Source: Mageeibacillus sp. UBA1212
GTDB taxonomy: Bacteria; Bacillota; Clostridia; UBA1212
Length of the DNA: 34,032 bases
Assembly (NCBI GenBank): GCA_002309655.1
Contig: DBXM01000010.1
Span: 1-34,032 of the forward strand
Direction: 5' to 3'
The translations under genes were made by a program, and so were the position numbers. Positions 7,539 to 15,436 of this stretch are shown in pieces. Under the pieces are notes generated by a model. The model saw only the letters and a program-made list of their open reading frames with translations, did not search any database and was not told the DNA's origin. How positions within the stretch are numbered: the stretch's first letter is position 1; each line of letters starts with the position of its first letter.

Positions 7539-7937
7539 ATGCAAATTACAGATGTAGTAGCCGATATGCTTACCCGCATTAGAAATGCCGGTTCTGCAAA
7601 GCACGCTTCCGTAGACATTCCTGCTTCGAATGTTAAGAGCGCTATTGCGGACATTCTGCTCAGCGAAGGTTACGTCAGCAACGTCGAGAGAATCGACGAC
7701 GGAAAACAGGGCGTCATCAGGATAGGCCTCAAGTATACCGCCAACAAGAGATTCGCCATCTCCGGTATCAAGAGAATTTCCAAGCCCGGTCTCCGCGTTT
7801 ACGCATCCAAGGATGAGCTGCCGAAGGTTCTCAACGGACTCGGAATCGCGATCATTTCCACTTCCAAGGGAATCATGACCGACAAAAAGGCCAGAGAGAT
7901 CGGCCTTGGCGGCGAGGTCATGGCGTTTGTCTGGTAA
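7539..7937 (+). CDS. rpsH: 30S ribosomal protein S8
   Basis: S8 (132 residues) binds the central domain of 16S rRNA and in E. coli represses the spc operon. Conserved features are VVADMLTRIRNA at the N-terminus, LRVYASKDELPKVLNGLGIA and the C-terminal KKAREIGLGGEVMAFVW. It is followed by the longest gap in the S10-spc half of the cluster, a 218-nt segment able to fold strongly. Confidence 0.98.
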   Translation: MQITDVVADMLTRIRNAGSAKHASVDIPASNVKSAIADILLSEGYVSNVERIDDGKQGVIRIGLKYTANKRFAISGIKRISKPGLRVYASKDELPKVLNGLGIAIISTSKGIMTDKKAREIGLGGEVMAFVW

Positions 7938-7948
7938 AACAGGGATAG

Positions 7949-8105
7949 GCCGGCCGCCCCTTAAATAAGGGGTCGTCAATCAGGCGCCGCTTTTATGAGC
8001 GGGGCGGCCGGGAAATTATCTGAAAAGGACCGCGGTCCGGTGCGTGAATGACCGGCGTTAACGCACGGAGGCGCATGAGGCGTTCCGGCAGCAGGATCAT
8101 TCACG
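7949..8105 (+). promoter_or_regulatory. Structured RNA element in the rpsH-rplF gap
   Basis: The first part can form a three-way junction: outer helix CCGGCCG (7950-7956) with CGGCCGG (8005-8011), hairpin CCCCTTA/TAAGGGG (7957-7972) and hairpin CCGCT/AGCGG (7987-8002). An alternative extends the outer helix through CCCC/GGGG, which would exclude the inner hairpins. A 12-bp perfect palindrome lies at 8027-8038, and a 9-bp helix CGTGAATGA (8043-8051) with TCATTCACG (8097-8105) closes a second domain. No T-run follows. Regulation of the downstream rplF group is inference. Confidence 0.6.
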
Positions 8106-8155
8106 GACACACGGACACGGTTCGGAATTTTAAGATACAGGAGGAAAAATTAATT

Positions 8156-8701
8156 ATGTCCAGAATCGGAAAAAAACCGGTTGCGATTCCCGTCGGCGTG
8201 ACAGTCAAAGTCGAAGACGGAAACGTTGTAACGGTTAAGGGACCCAACGGCGAGCTCACAGAGAAGTTCAGCCCGCGCCTTACAATTAAGGTGGAAGGCC
8301 CGACCGTCGTTGTTGAGAGAAGCTCGGACGACAAGTTCGACAGAAGCCTTCACGGCCTCACCCGCTCGCTCATCCAGAACATGGTTGACGGCGTCACGAA
8401 GGGATTCCAGAAGAGTCTCGAGATCAACGGTGTAGGTTACAGGGCGGCCAAATCCGGCAACACGCTGGTGCTCCACGTGGGTTATTCCCACCAGGTTGAG
8501 ATGCCCGAGCCTGCCGGAATCACGGTCGAGGTTCCCGCTCAGAACAAGATCATCGTCAAGGGTGCCGACAAACAGGCAGTCGGCGAATTTGCGGCCAAGA
8601 TCCGCGCAGTCCGTAAACCCGAGCCTTACAAGGGCAAAGGAATCAAGTACGACTACGAGGTTGTCAGACGCAAAGAAGGCAAGACAGGTGCCAAGAAGTA
8701 A
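8156..8701 (+). CDS. rplF: 50S ribosomal protein L6
   Basis: L6 (181 residues) sits near the sarcin-ricin loop. The N-terminus MSRIGKKPVAIPVGVTV, the central SLEINGVGYRAAKSG and the C-terminal VRKPEPYKGKGIKYDYEVVRRKEGKT are diagnostic. The open frame extends to 8048, but AGGAGG at 8139-8144 and the family N-terminus fix the ATG at 8156. The extra upstream codons belong to the structured gap. Confidence 0.98.
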   Translation: MSRIGKKPVAIPVGVTVKVEDGNVVTVKGPNGELTEKFSPRLTIKVEGPTVVVERSSDDKFDRSLHGLTRSLIQNMVDGVTKGFQKSLEINGVGYRAAKSGNTLVLHVGYSHQVEMPEPAGITVEVPAQNKIIVKGADKQAVGEFAAKIRAVRKPEPYKGKGIKYDYEVVRRKEGKTGAKK

Positions 8702-8720
8702 GGAAGGGAGTGTGGCTTAA

Positions 8721-9089
8721 ATGATTAAAAAGTTGGATAAGAACGCAGTACGTCAGAGAAGACACATCCGCGTCAGGAAAAAAGTCATTGGAACAAGCGA
8801 ACGCCCGAGACTTAACGTCTACAGAAGCACCGCCAACATCTATGCCCAGATTATTGACGACTCGGTCGGCAACACCCTCGTGTCCGCCTCCACGCTTGAC
8901 AAGGCTGTCAAAGCGGAGTGCGAGTACGGCGGCAACATCGAGGCGGCTAAACTCGTAGGCAAACTCGTTGCCGAGAGAGCGCTCGAAAAAGGCATTAAAG
9001 AAGTTGTATTTGACCGCGGCGGTTATCCGTACCACGGTCGCGTTCAGGCTCTTGCGGACGCAGCCCGCGAAGCAGGCCTTGATTTCTGA
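8721..9089 (+). CDS. rplR: 50S ribosomal protein L18
   Basis: L18 (122 residues) binds 5S rRNA together with L5. The arginine-rich N-terminus with RHIRVRKKVIGTSERPRLNV, the RSTANIYAQIIDD strand and VVFDRGGYPYHGRVQALAD near the C-terminus identify it. Start and length are normal for the family. Confidence 0.98.
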   Translation: MIKKLDKNAVRQRRHIRVRKKVIGTSERPRLNVYRSTANIYAQIIDDSVGNTLVSASTLDKAVKAECEYGGNIEAAKLVGKLVAERALEKGIKEVVFDRGGYPYHGRVQALADAAREAGLDF

Positions 9090-9108
9090 TACCGAAGGAG
9101 AAACTGAA

Positions 9109-9618
9109 ATGGAACGTAAAGAACGTAACAATGAAGCTAATAAGAGCGAGTATACAGAGAAGCTCGTACACCTCGGCAAAGTAACCAAGGTTGTCAAGGG
9201 CGGTAAGAACATGAGATGGAATGCTCTGGTTGTTGTCGGTGACGAGAACGGTCACGTCGGCGCAGGCATGGGCAAGGCCGCCGAAGTTCCGGACGCCGTC
9301 AGGAAAGCCGTCGCGGCTGCGAAGAAGAACATGATCACCGTCCCGATGGTGGGAACGACCATTCCCCACGAGATCATCGGCACGTACGGCGCAGGCGAAG
9401 TTCTTCTGAAGCCCGCCGGAAAAGGTACCGGCGTTATCGCGGGCGGCGCGGCGCGTGCCGTTGTCGAGCTCGCGGGCATCAAGGATATCAGAACGAAATC
9501 TCTGAGATCCAACAACCCCGGCAACGTCGTTATGGCTACGATGGAAGCGCTCCGCAACCTCGTTACCGTTGAGTCGGTGGCGGCGGTCCGCGGCAAGAGC
9601 ACGGATGAGATCCTTTGA
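9109..9618 (+). CDS. rpsE: 30S ribosomal protein S5
   Basis: S5 (169 residues) helps maintain decoding fidelity and the mRNA entry channel. The dsRNA-binding-like domain reads LVHLGKVTKVVKGGKNMRWN, followed by VGDENGHVGAGMGKAAEVPD and the C-terminal VMATMEALRNLVTVESVAAV. The frame extends upstream into rplR, but GAAGGAG before the ATG at 9109 sets the start. Confidence 0.98.
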   Translation: MERKERNNEANKSEYTEKLVHLGKVTKVVKGGKNMRWNALVVVGDENGHVGAGMGKAAEVPDAVRKAVAAAKKNMITVPMVGTTIPHEIIGTYGAGEVLLKPAGKGTGVIAGGAARAVVELAGIKDIRTKSLRSNNPGNVVMATMEALRNLVTVESVAAVRGKSTDEIL

Positions 9619-9633
9619 TGGGAGGTTGCGGAA

Positions 9634-9807
9634 ATGTTTAAGATTACTCTCACAAGAAGCATCTACGGCATCAAAGACAAGCAGCGCGCCACAATCAAGG
9701 CCCTCGGCCTCAGAAAGATCGGCCAGAGCGTTGAAAAGCCCGACAACGAGCAGGTCCGCGGCATGCTCAACGTTGTGAATCACCTCGTCAAGGTGGAAGA
9801 AAAGTAA
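9634..9807 (+). CDS. rpmD: 50S ribosomal protein L30
   Basis: This 57-residue protein fits L30 in size and position. It reads FKITLTRSIYGIKDKQRATI, then KALGLRKIGQSVEKPDN and the C-terminal MLNVVNHLVKVEE. GGGAGG lies seven bases before the ATG. It lies between rpsE and rplO, its usual place, with 12-15 nt spacers on each side. Confidence 0.97.
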   Translation: MFKITLTRSIYGIKDKQRATIKALGLRKIGQSVEKPDNEQVRGMLNVVNHLVKVEEK

Positions 9808-9819
9808 GGAGGACAGAAC

Positions 9820-10263
9820 ATGAAGCTTAATGATTTAAGTCCTGTTGAGGGCTCCAAGAAGGCGCCTTTCAGAAAAGGCCAGGGACACGGCAGCGGAAAC
9901 GGCAAGACGGCCGGCCGCGGACACAAAGGCCAGAAGGCTCGCTCCGGCGGAAACATCAGACCGGGATTCGAAGGCGGTCAGACTCCTCTTTACAGAAGAA
10001 TGCCTAAGAGAGGTTTCAACAACAAGATCTTCGCGGTCAAGTATGCCGAAGTCAACGTCGGCAGCCTGAACCGTTTCGAGGACGGTGCAACGGTGGACGC
10101 CGTCGCCCTGATCGAAGCGGGTATCATCAAGAATTCACTCGACGGTGTCAGCATCCTCGGCAGCGGAAAGCTCGAGAAGAAGCTCACCGTAAAGGCTTCC
10201 AGATTCTCCAAGTCTGCGCAGGCTAAGATTGAAGACTTGGGAGGAAAGGCCGAGGTGATCTGA
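9820..10263 (+). CDS. rplO: 50S ribosomal protein L15
   Basis: L15 (147 residues) is a late-assembly protein with a long glycine- and basic-rich N-terminal arm, here GSKKAPFRKGQGHGSGNGKT followed by AGRGHKGQKARSGG. The globular part begins near PLYRRMPKRGFNNK. The stop TGA shares one base with the secY ATG, so the two are probably translationally coupled. Confidence 0.98.
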   Translation: MKLNDLSPVEGSKKAPFRKGQGHGSGNGKTAGRGHKGQKARSGGNIRPGFEGGQTPLYRRMPKRGFNNKIFAVKYAEVNVGSLNRFEDGATVDAVALIEAGIIKNSLDGVSILGSGKLEKKLTVKASRFSKSAQAKIEDLGGKAEVI

Positions 10264-11627
10264 TGGGACTGTGGAATGTCATCGTTAAATCCTTCAAAGA
10301 GCCTTCCATAAGAAAGAAGATACTGATGACGCTCCTGCTCATCCTCATCTTCAGAATTGGATGCTTCATTCCGGTTCCGGGACTTGCCAGCGGCGCGCTG
10401 AACGGTCTCGCCGGAACAGGCCTCTTCAGTTTTATGGACCTCATCGGCGGCGGCGCGATGTCGAACGTTTCGTTGTTTGCAATGGGTATCTCCCCTTACA
10501 TCAACGCATCGATTATCATCCAGCTGCTCACCGTTGCCATTCCCGCATTTGAGAAGTGGCAGAAAGAGGGCCCCGAAGGCAGGAAGAAACTCTCCAAGAT
10601 CACAAAGTACACCGCCGCGGGCCTCGCGCTCTTCCAGGCGATTATGCTTTACATCAACATGAACACCTCGGGAAATTACTTCGTTACCGACTTCGGCAGC
10701 GGATTCTTCGCGAAAGCGTTCCTGTTCCTCATCATAGTGCTCTCGTTCGTCGCGGGTACGAGCTTCCTCACCTGGCTCGGTGACAAGATCACCGAAGTCG
10801 GAATCGGCAACGGCATTTCGATGCTGATCTTCGCGGGTATCATCGCGAGGGCGCCTGTGTGGATCTCCCAGATCATCTCGATCGCGGCGACCGGCAGCTA
10901 CGAAGGAACCGAAGTCGCGAAGGCACTCTACCTGAGGATCCCGCTGGTAATCATGGTCGTGCTCGTATTCCTCGCGGTTATCATCGCGGTTGTCTGGATG
11001 GAATCCGGCGAGAGAAGACTCGGCGTCGTCTATTCGCAGAGAGTCGTCGGACGCAAGATCATGGGTGGCCAGAAGAGCTACATTCCGCTCAAGGTCAACT
11101 CCGCCGGCGTTCTCCCGATCATCTTCGCGATGTCGCTGCTCCAGTTCCCTGTAACGATCGCTTCGCTGATCAACAGCAAGGGCAAAGTCGCGAGCGCGCT
11201 GACGAACTTCAACAACACCTGGTGGTACATTCTGCTCTACGCCGTTCTGATCGTCGGCTTCACCTTCTTCTACAACATGGTCTACTTCGACCCGAAGGAA
11301 TATGCCAACAACATCATTAACAACGGCGGACAGCTGACAGAGATCAAGACCAACAACAGAAAGGCTACCGCTCAGTACATCGGGAAGATCCAGAACCGCC
11401 TCACCTGGTTCGGTTCGCTCTTCCTCGCCATCCTGGCGGTGCTGCCCAGCGTGCTCGGTAAGATCTGCGATCTTATCCCCGGCATCAACGCGAGCTCCCT
11501 CGACCTCTGGCTCGGAGGTACGTCCATCCTGATCATGGTCGGCGTTGCCCTCGAGACGATCAAGACGCTCGAAGCTCAGCTGATGCTCAGGCACTACAAG
11601 AGCGGCAAGGGCGGATTCCTCGGATAA
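10263..11627 (+). CDS. secY: Preprotein translocase subunit SecY
   Basis: SecY (454 residues) is the channel of the Sec translocon. The hydrophobic pattern fits ten membrane helices, beginning ILMTLLLILIFRIGCFIPVP. The plug region is followed by GISPYINASIIIQLLTVAIP, and the cytosolic loop carries SGERRLGVVYSQRVVGRK. NTWWYILLYAVLIVGFTFFY is another clear helix. It overlaps rplO by one base and is followed by a 448-nt non-coding, structured gap. Confidence 0.98.
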   Translation: MGLWNVIVKSFKEPSIRKKILMTLLLILIFRIGCFIPVPGLASGALNGLAGTGLFSFMDLIGGGAMSNVSLFAMGISPYINASIIIQLLTVAIPAFEKWQKEGPEGRKKLSKITKYTAAGLALFQAIMLYINMNTSGNYFVTDFGSGFFAKAFLFLIIVLSFVAGTSFLTWLGDKITEVGIGNGISMLIFAGIIARAPVWISQIISIAATGSYEGTEVAKALYLRIPLVIMVVLVFLAVIIAVVWMESGERRLGVVYSQRVVGRKIMGGQKSYIPLKVNSAGVLPIIFAMSLLQFPVTIASLINSKGKVASALTNFNNTWWYILLYAVLIVGFTFFYNMVYFDPKEYANNIINNGGQLTEIKTNNRKATAQYIGKIQNRLTWFGSLFLAILAVLPSVLGKICDLIPGINASSLDLWLGGTSILIMVGVALETIKTLEAQLMLRHYKSGKGGFLG

Positions 11628-11631
11628 TGCC

Positions 11632-12057
11632 TTGTTTCCCTTGACGGCTTCGTCAGGGAACAATTGTCCGGGACCCGGGGTCTCCTTTGAGGGGACCTGT
11701 GCGGGAACGGCCGCGGGCATGGCTCGCTCATGCCCGCGGACCGGGAATACTGTGGCGCCGTCCGGCGGACCGTGAAGAGGCGGTTTTTCGGACGACGCCA
11801 TCTTTGGGCCTTTAAGGGGCCCGCTTTCCGGGCGGCGAAAAGCCCTGAAAAGGACCGCCGCCCGCAAACAGCCGCTTGCCCGACAGAGGCTGAGCGGCAC
11901 CCGAATTTGCAAACCGGCGGCAGCGTGCACGGACGGGAGAACCCCTCCCGGAATGAGACGGCCGCTGCCGAGGCGATAGATTTTTTACCGCGCCGCGCCC
12001 GGAATAATAATGCGGCTCCGGGCGCGGCGGTTCCAAGCGAAAATAGCGACAGGCTAT
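11632..12057 (+). promoter_or_regulatory. Hairpin-rich 448-nt secY-adk gap
   Basis: I see no convincing gene here, but six inverted repeats: 11632-11663 (about 13 bp with bulges, immediately after secY), 11679-11697 (GGTCTCC/GGGGACC), 11711-11739 (perfect 11 bp, CCGCGGGCATG), 11754-11799 (10 of 11 bp), 11991-12029 (perfect 12 bp, CGCCGCGCCCGG) and 12043-12057 (ATAGC/GCTAT). None is followed by a proper T-run. The last ends two bases before the adk ribosome binding site. A processed or regulatory leader for adk-map-infA is inference. Confidence 0.5.
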
Positions 12058-12075
12058 CATAGGAGGAAACACACA

Positions 12076-12723
12076 ATGCTTAACATGATGCTTTTGGGTG
12101 CGCCCGGAGCGGGGAAGGGCACTCAGGCTGTCCGCCTCGCGGAGATCCTGGGAATTCCCCACATCTCCACCGGAGACATTTTCAGAGCAAACATTAAGAA
12201 CGGCACCGAGCTTGGCAAGCTTGCCGAATCGTACACCTCGAAGGGGCTGCTCGTTCCCGACGACGTGACGATCAGGATCGTTGAGGACAGGCTGATGCAG
12301 CCGGACTGCGCGGAAGGGTGCATTCTTGACGGATTCCCGAGAACGATTCCGCAGGCCGAGAAACTGGACGAGTTCCTGGAGGCCCACGGCAGAAAGCTCG
12401 ACATCGTCGTGAACATCGTTATCGACGAAGAGGACGTGATCAAGAGGCTTTCCAGAAGGCGCGTATGTCCCGAGTGCAAGGCGACCTACCATCTCGACTA
12501 CATGCCGCCCGCCGACGGAAAGTGCACGCAGTGCGGCAGCGAAGTCGTGCAGAGGCCGGATGACGCCAGGGACGTGATTGAGAGAAGACTTCACGAGTAC
12601 CACCTCCAGACCGAGCCCCTCGTCGAGTACTACAAGGCCAAAGGCGTGCTCAGAGATTCGGTCAGCTGCAATGACAAAGACAGGGCGCTCGAGAACACGA
12701 TCAGAGTCCTTGTTATGAGGTAA
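12076..12723 (+). CDS. adk: Adenylate kinase, zinc-lid form
   Basis: This cytosolic enzyme (215 residues) interconverts AMP plus ATP with two ADP. The P-loop is GAPGAGKGT near residues 8-16, the AMP-binding segment is HISTGDIFRANIKNGT, and DGFPRTIPQAEKLD is conserved. The lid carries CPECKATYH and later CTQCGS, four cysteines that bind zinc as in many Gram-positive enzymes. AGGAGG before the ATG at 12076 fixes the start against a longer frame from 12010. map follows after two bases. Confidence 0.97.
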   Translation: MLNMMLLGAPGAGKGTQAVRLAEILGIPHISTGDIFRANIKNGTELGKLAESYTSKGLLVPDDVTIRIVEDRLMQPDCAEGCILDGFPRTIPQAEKLDEFLEAHGRKLDIVVNIVIDEEDVIKRLSRRRVCPECKATYHLDYMPPADGKCTQCGSEVVQRPDDARDVIERRLHEYHLQTEPLVEYYKAKGVLRDSVSCNDKDRALENTIRVLVMR

Positions 12724-12725
12724 AA

Positions 12726-13490
12726 ATGCTTTACACGAAGTCAAAATACGAAATAGAGTTGATGAAGGCCGCCGGGGAGATCCTCGCGGTGCTTCTGAAC
12801 ACGCTCCCGGAAAAAATTAAGCCCGGAGTTACGACAAAAGAGCTTGACAAATTTTCTGAGAGTGTTATAATGAAAAATGGTGCGCTCCCGTCCTTTAAGG
12901 GCCAGCCCGGGTTTCTTGGAGCCCCTGATTTCCCCGCAAGTGTGTGTGCGTCGGTGAATGATGAGGTCATCCACGGGATACCGGGAAACCGTGTTTTACA
13001 CAACGGCGACATCGTTTCGATCGATGTCGGGTGTTCCTATAAAGGTTATCAGGGAGACGCGGCCCGTACTTATGTTGTGGGCGAGTGCAGCGAAGAAGCG
13101 TCGCGGCTGGTCCGCGTGACGCGGGAATGCTTTTTTGAAGGTATCAAAAACGCCGTTCCCGGCAAGCGCGTGATTGACGTCTCCGGAGCTGTGCAAGACC
13201 ACGCTGAGTCAAATGGTTACTCTGTCGTCCGTGAATTCACCGGTCACGGAATAGGAAGAGAACTCCACGAAGATCCCGAGGTACCGAATTACAGAACGAA
13301 CAGGCGCGGAATAATGTTTATTCCGGGCATTGCCATCGCTGTAGAGCCCATGATCTGCGAGGGGGATTTCAGGACGAAGACCGACAGGAACGGGTGGACC
13401 GTGAGAACTGCCGACGGCAAGCTCTCGGCTCATTACGAGAACACAGTCATTGTCACTGACGGGGAACCCATCATCACCACTTTGATATGA
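12726..13490 (+). CDS. map: Methionine aminopeptidase, type I
   Basis: This enzyme (254 residues) removes the initiator methionine from nascent proteins. The pita-bread fold ligands are visible: aspartates in SIDVGCSYKGYQGDAARTY, histidine in TGHGIGRELHEDP, and glutamates in AVEPMICEGD and HYENTVIV. There is no N-terminal zinc finger. The start lies two bases after adk, with a modest GAGGT ribosome binding site inside the end of adk, which suggests coupled translation. Confidence 0.97.
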   Translation: MLYTKSKYEIELMKAAGEILAVLLNTLPEKIKPGVTTKELDKFSESVIMKNGALPSFKGQPGFLGAPDFPASVCASVNDEVIHGIPGNRVLHNGDIVSIDVGCSYKGYQGDAARTYVVGECSEEASRLVRVTRECFFEGIKNAVPGKRVIDVSGAVQDHAESNGYSVVREFTGHGIGRELHEDPEVPNYRTNRRGIMFIPGIAIAVEPMICEGDFRTKTDRNGWTVRTADGKLSAHYENTVIVTDGEPIITTLI

Positions 13491-13502
13491 GGAGGAAGAA
13501 GT

Positions 13503-13718
13503 TTGGCAAGAGGAGATTTTATTGAACTTGAAGGAACAGTCACAGAAGTGCTTCCTAATTGCGTTTTCAAAGTAACCCTGGAAAACGGGCACGTCGTGAC
13601 CGCTCACATTTCCGGCAAACTGCGGACGAATTATATCAAGATTCTGGCGGGCGACAAGGTGAAAGTTCAGCTTTCCCCATACGATCTCGACCGCGGCAGA
13701 ATCACATGGCGTAAGTAA
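13503..13718 (+). CDS. infA: Translation initiation factor IF-1 (TTG start)
   Basis: IF-1 (71 residues) is an OB-fold protein that blocks the A site during initiation. The sequence ARGDFIELEGTVTEVLPN followed by GHVVTAHISGKLRTNYIKIL and SPYDLDRGRITWR is nearly invariant for the family. The start codon is TTG at 13503 with GAGGAGGAAG upstream; no ATG is available. A small hairpin (TGCAGGC/GCCTGCA) lies in the gap before rpmJ. Confidence 0.98.
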   Translation: MARGDFIELEGTVTEVLPNCVFKVTLENGHVVTAHISGKLRTNYIKILAGDKVKVQLSPYDLDRGRITWRK

Positions 13719-13781
13719 TTCAGATTTTCATGCAGGCAGAAAAGTATGAAGTGAAAGCCTGCAAAAACGAGGAGGACTATT

Positions 13782-13898
13782 ATGAAGGTTAGACCGTCGG
13801 TTAAACCGATTTGCGACAAATGCAAAATCATAAAGAGACACGGCAAAGTAATGGTTATCTGCGACGCTTATCCCAAGCATAAGCAGAAGCAGGGCTGA
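13782..13898 (+). CDS. rpmJ: 50S ribosomal protein L36, with one extra residue in the zinc motif
   Basis: This 38-residue protein begins MKVRPSVKPICDKCKIIKRH, the standard L36 start, with AGGAGG just upstream. The zinc ligands would be the cysteines of CDKC, a third cysteine in VICDAYPKH, and the histidine there. Ordinary zinc-type L36 has four residues between the third cysteine and the histidine (37 residues in total); here there are five. The start coordinate could be off by a base. Confidence 0.95.
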   Translation: MKVRPSVKPICDKCKIIKRHGKVMVICDAYPKHKQKQG

Positions 13899-13980
13899 CC
13901 CGCGACCCGCCGTAATGCGATTCCCGATTTATTTGTTGCAAAAACAATGTTTTTAAGACCAACTGGAGGTGTTTAAGCTA

Positions 13981-14349
13981 ATGGCACGTATAGCAGGTGT
14001 TGATTTGCCGAGAGAAAAGCGTGTTGAAATCGGACTTACATACATCTATGGCATAGGCAATACGAAAGCGAAGGAGATCCTTGCCAAGACCGGTGTTAAT
14101 CCCGATACAAGAGTAAAAGATTTAACGGATGAAGAGGTCAATGCGATCAGAGACGTTATTGACCGTGATTATGTTGTTGAAGGCGACGTCAGAAGAGAAG
14201 TCAGCCTCAACATTAAGCGTTTGATGGAGAACGGCTCGTACAGGGGCAGAAGGCACAAGGCCAAGCTTCCCGTCCGCGGCCAGAGAACCAAGACGAACGC
14301 CAGAACGAGAAAAGGTCCCAGCAAGACTGTGGCCGGTAAGAAGAAATAA
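13981..14349 (+). CDS. rpsM: 30S ribosomal protein S13
   Basis: S13 (122 residues) lies in the 30S head and contacts P-site tRNA and L5. The start MARIAGVDLPREKRVEIGLT, the helix-two-turns-helix YGIGNTKAKEIL, and the basic tail GQRTKTNARTRKGPSKTVAG are typical. TGGAGGT at 13964-13970 favours the ATG at 13981; an in-frame GTG at 13969 lies inside the binding site itself. It begins the alpha-operon part after an 82-nt spacer. Confidence 0.98.
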   Translation: MARIAGVDLPREKRVEIGLTYIYGIGNTKAKEILAKTGVNPDTRVKDLTDEEVNAIRDVIDRDYVVEGDVRREVSLNIKRLMENGSYRGRRHKAKLPVRGQRTKTNARTRKGPSKTVAGKKK

Positions 14350-14366
14350 CGGGGAGGGTTTGACTA

Positions 14367-14765
14367 ATGGCTGCTAAGACTAAAAGAGTAGTTAGAGGTA
14401 AGCGTAAAGAACGTAAGAATATCGAACACGGTCAGGCTCATATCCGTTCCAGCTTCAACAATACTATCGTAACGATTACGGACCTTGCCGGAAACGCGAT
14501 TTCCTGGGCAAGCGCCGGCGGACTCGGTTTCCGCGGATCCAAGAAGAGCACTCCTTTCGCCGCTCAGTCTGCTTCCGAGCAGGCCGCTAAAGCCGCGATG
14601 GAGCACGGCCTCAAGGACGTCGAAGTTTACGTCAGAGGACCCGGACAGGGCCGCGAAGCCGCCATCAGAGCGCTGTCTACAGCGGGACTTCAGGTCATTC
14701 TCATCAAAGACGAGACTCCCGTTCCGCACAACGGCTGCAGACCGCCCAAGAGAAGACGTGTATAA
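14367..14765 (+). CDS. rpsK: 30S ribosomal protein S11
   Basis: S11 (132 residues) forms part of the platform at the mRNA exit. The segment GQAHIRSSFNNTIVTITD, then ASAGGLGFRGSKKSTPFAAQ and the C-terminal DETPVPHNGCRPPKRRRV are diagnostic. GGGGAGGG precedes the ATG. rpsD follows after 14 nt. Confidence 0.98.
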   Translation: MAAKTKRVVRGKRKERKNIEHGQAHIRSSFNNTIVTITDLAGNAISWASAGGLGFRGSKKSTPFAAQSASEQAAKAAMEHGLKDVEVYVRGPGQGREAAIRALSTAGLQVILIKDETPVPHNGCRPPKRRRV

Positions 14766-14779
14766 CGGAGGTGTAGAAA

Positions 14780-15412
14780 ATGGCTAGATATACAGATGCA
14801 TCATGCCGCCTCTGCAGGAGAGAAGGCTGCAAGCTTTTCCTGAAGGGCGAAAAGTGTTATTCCACAAACTGCCCGTATGAGAAGAGAAATACCGCCCCCG
14901 GACAGCACGGCGTTATTCAGGGCAAGAAGAAAACTTCCGAGTACGGTGTTCAGATCAGAGAGAAACAGAAGGTCAAGAGGTATTACGGAGTCCTTGAGAA
15001 GCAGTTCAGAAATTATTTCGAACTCGCCAGCAAGAAGAAGGGCGTTACCGGTGAAAACCTCCTCATCCTCCTCGAGAGCAGACTCGACAACGTAGTTTAC
15101 CGTATGGGTCTCGGCGCCTCCAGAGCGGAAGCGAGACAGCTTGTAAGACACGGTCACTTTACAGTCAACGGCAAGAAGGTCAACATTCCTTCTTTCAGAG
15201 TTTCCGAGGGAGACGTCGTTGAGCTGGCAAGCAAGAGCCGCGACATCAAGTGCCTGGACGACATTCTTTCCGCAACGAGCGGACGTCTTGCTCCTTCCTG
15301 GCTTGAGTGCGACAGAGATCAGTATTCCGCGAAGGTCGTCTGCGCTCCGAAGCGTGAAGATATTGACTTTGAGATTAAAGAGCATTTGATCGTCGAGCTG
15401 TACAGCAAATAA
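14780..15412 (+). CDS. rpsD: 30S ribosomal protein S4, zinc-binding form
   Basis: S4 (210 residues) nucleates 30S assembly and in E. coli represses the alpha operon. The N-terminal part has four cysteines, in SCRLCRREGCKLF and YSTNCPYEKR, the zinc-binding version. The S4 RNA-binding domain reads SRLDNVVYRMGLGASRAEAR, then QLVRHGHFTVNGKKVNIPS. GGAGGTG precedes the ATG. Confidence 0.98.
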   Translation: MARYTDASCRLCRREGCKLFLKGEKCYSTNCPYEKRNTAPGQHGVIQGKKKTSEYGVQIREKQKVKRYYGVLEKQFRNYFELASKKKGVTGENLLILLESRLDNVVYRMGLGASRAEARQLVRHGHFTVNGKKVNIPSFRVSEGDVVELASKSRDIKCLDDILSATSGRLAPSWLECDRDQYSAKVVCAPKREDIDFEIKEHLIVELYSK

Positions 15413-15436
15413 GCTTAGGGTCACAGGAGGTTTATT

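Noticed and set aside
11711..11739. Intrinsic terminator after secY
   Set aside because: The 11-bp stem is perfect but no T-run follows it, and adk continues in the same direction.
9990..11930. 646-codon open frame on the minus strand
   Set aside because: It lies antisense to rplO and secY, has a composition of charged residues typical of reverse-strand reading of GC-rich genes, and no ribosome binding site or known motif.
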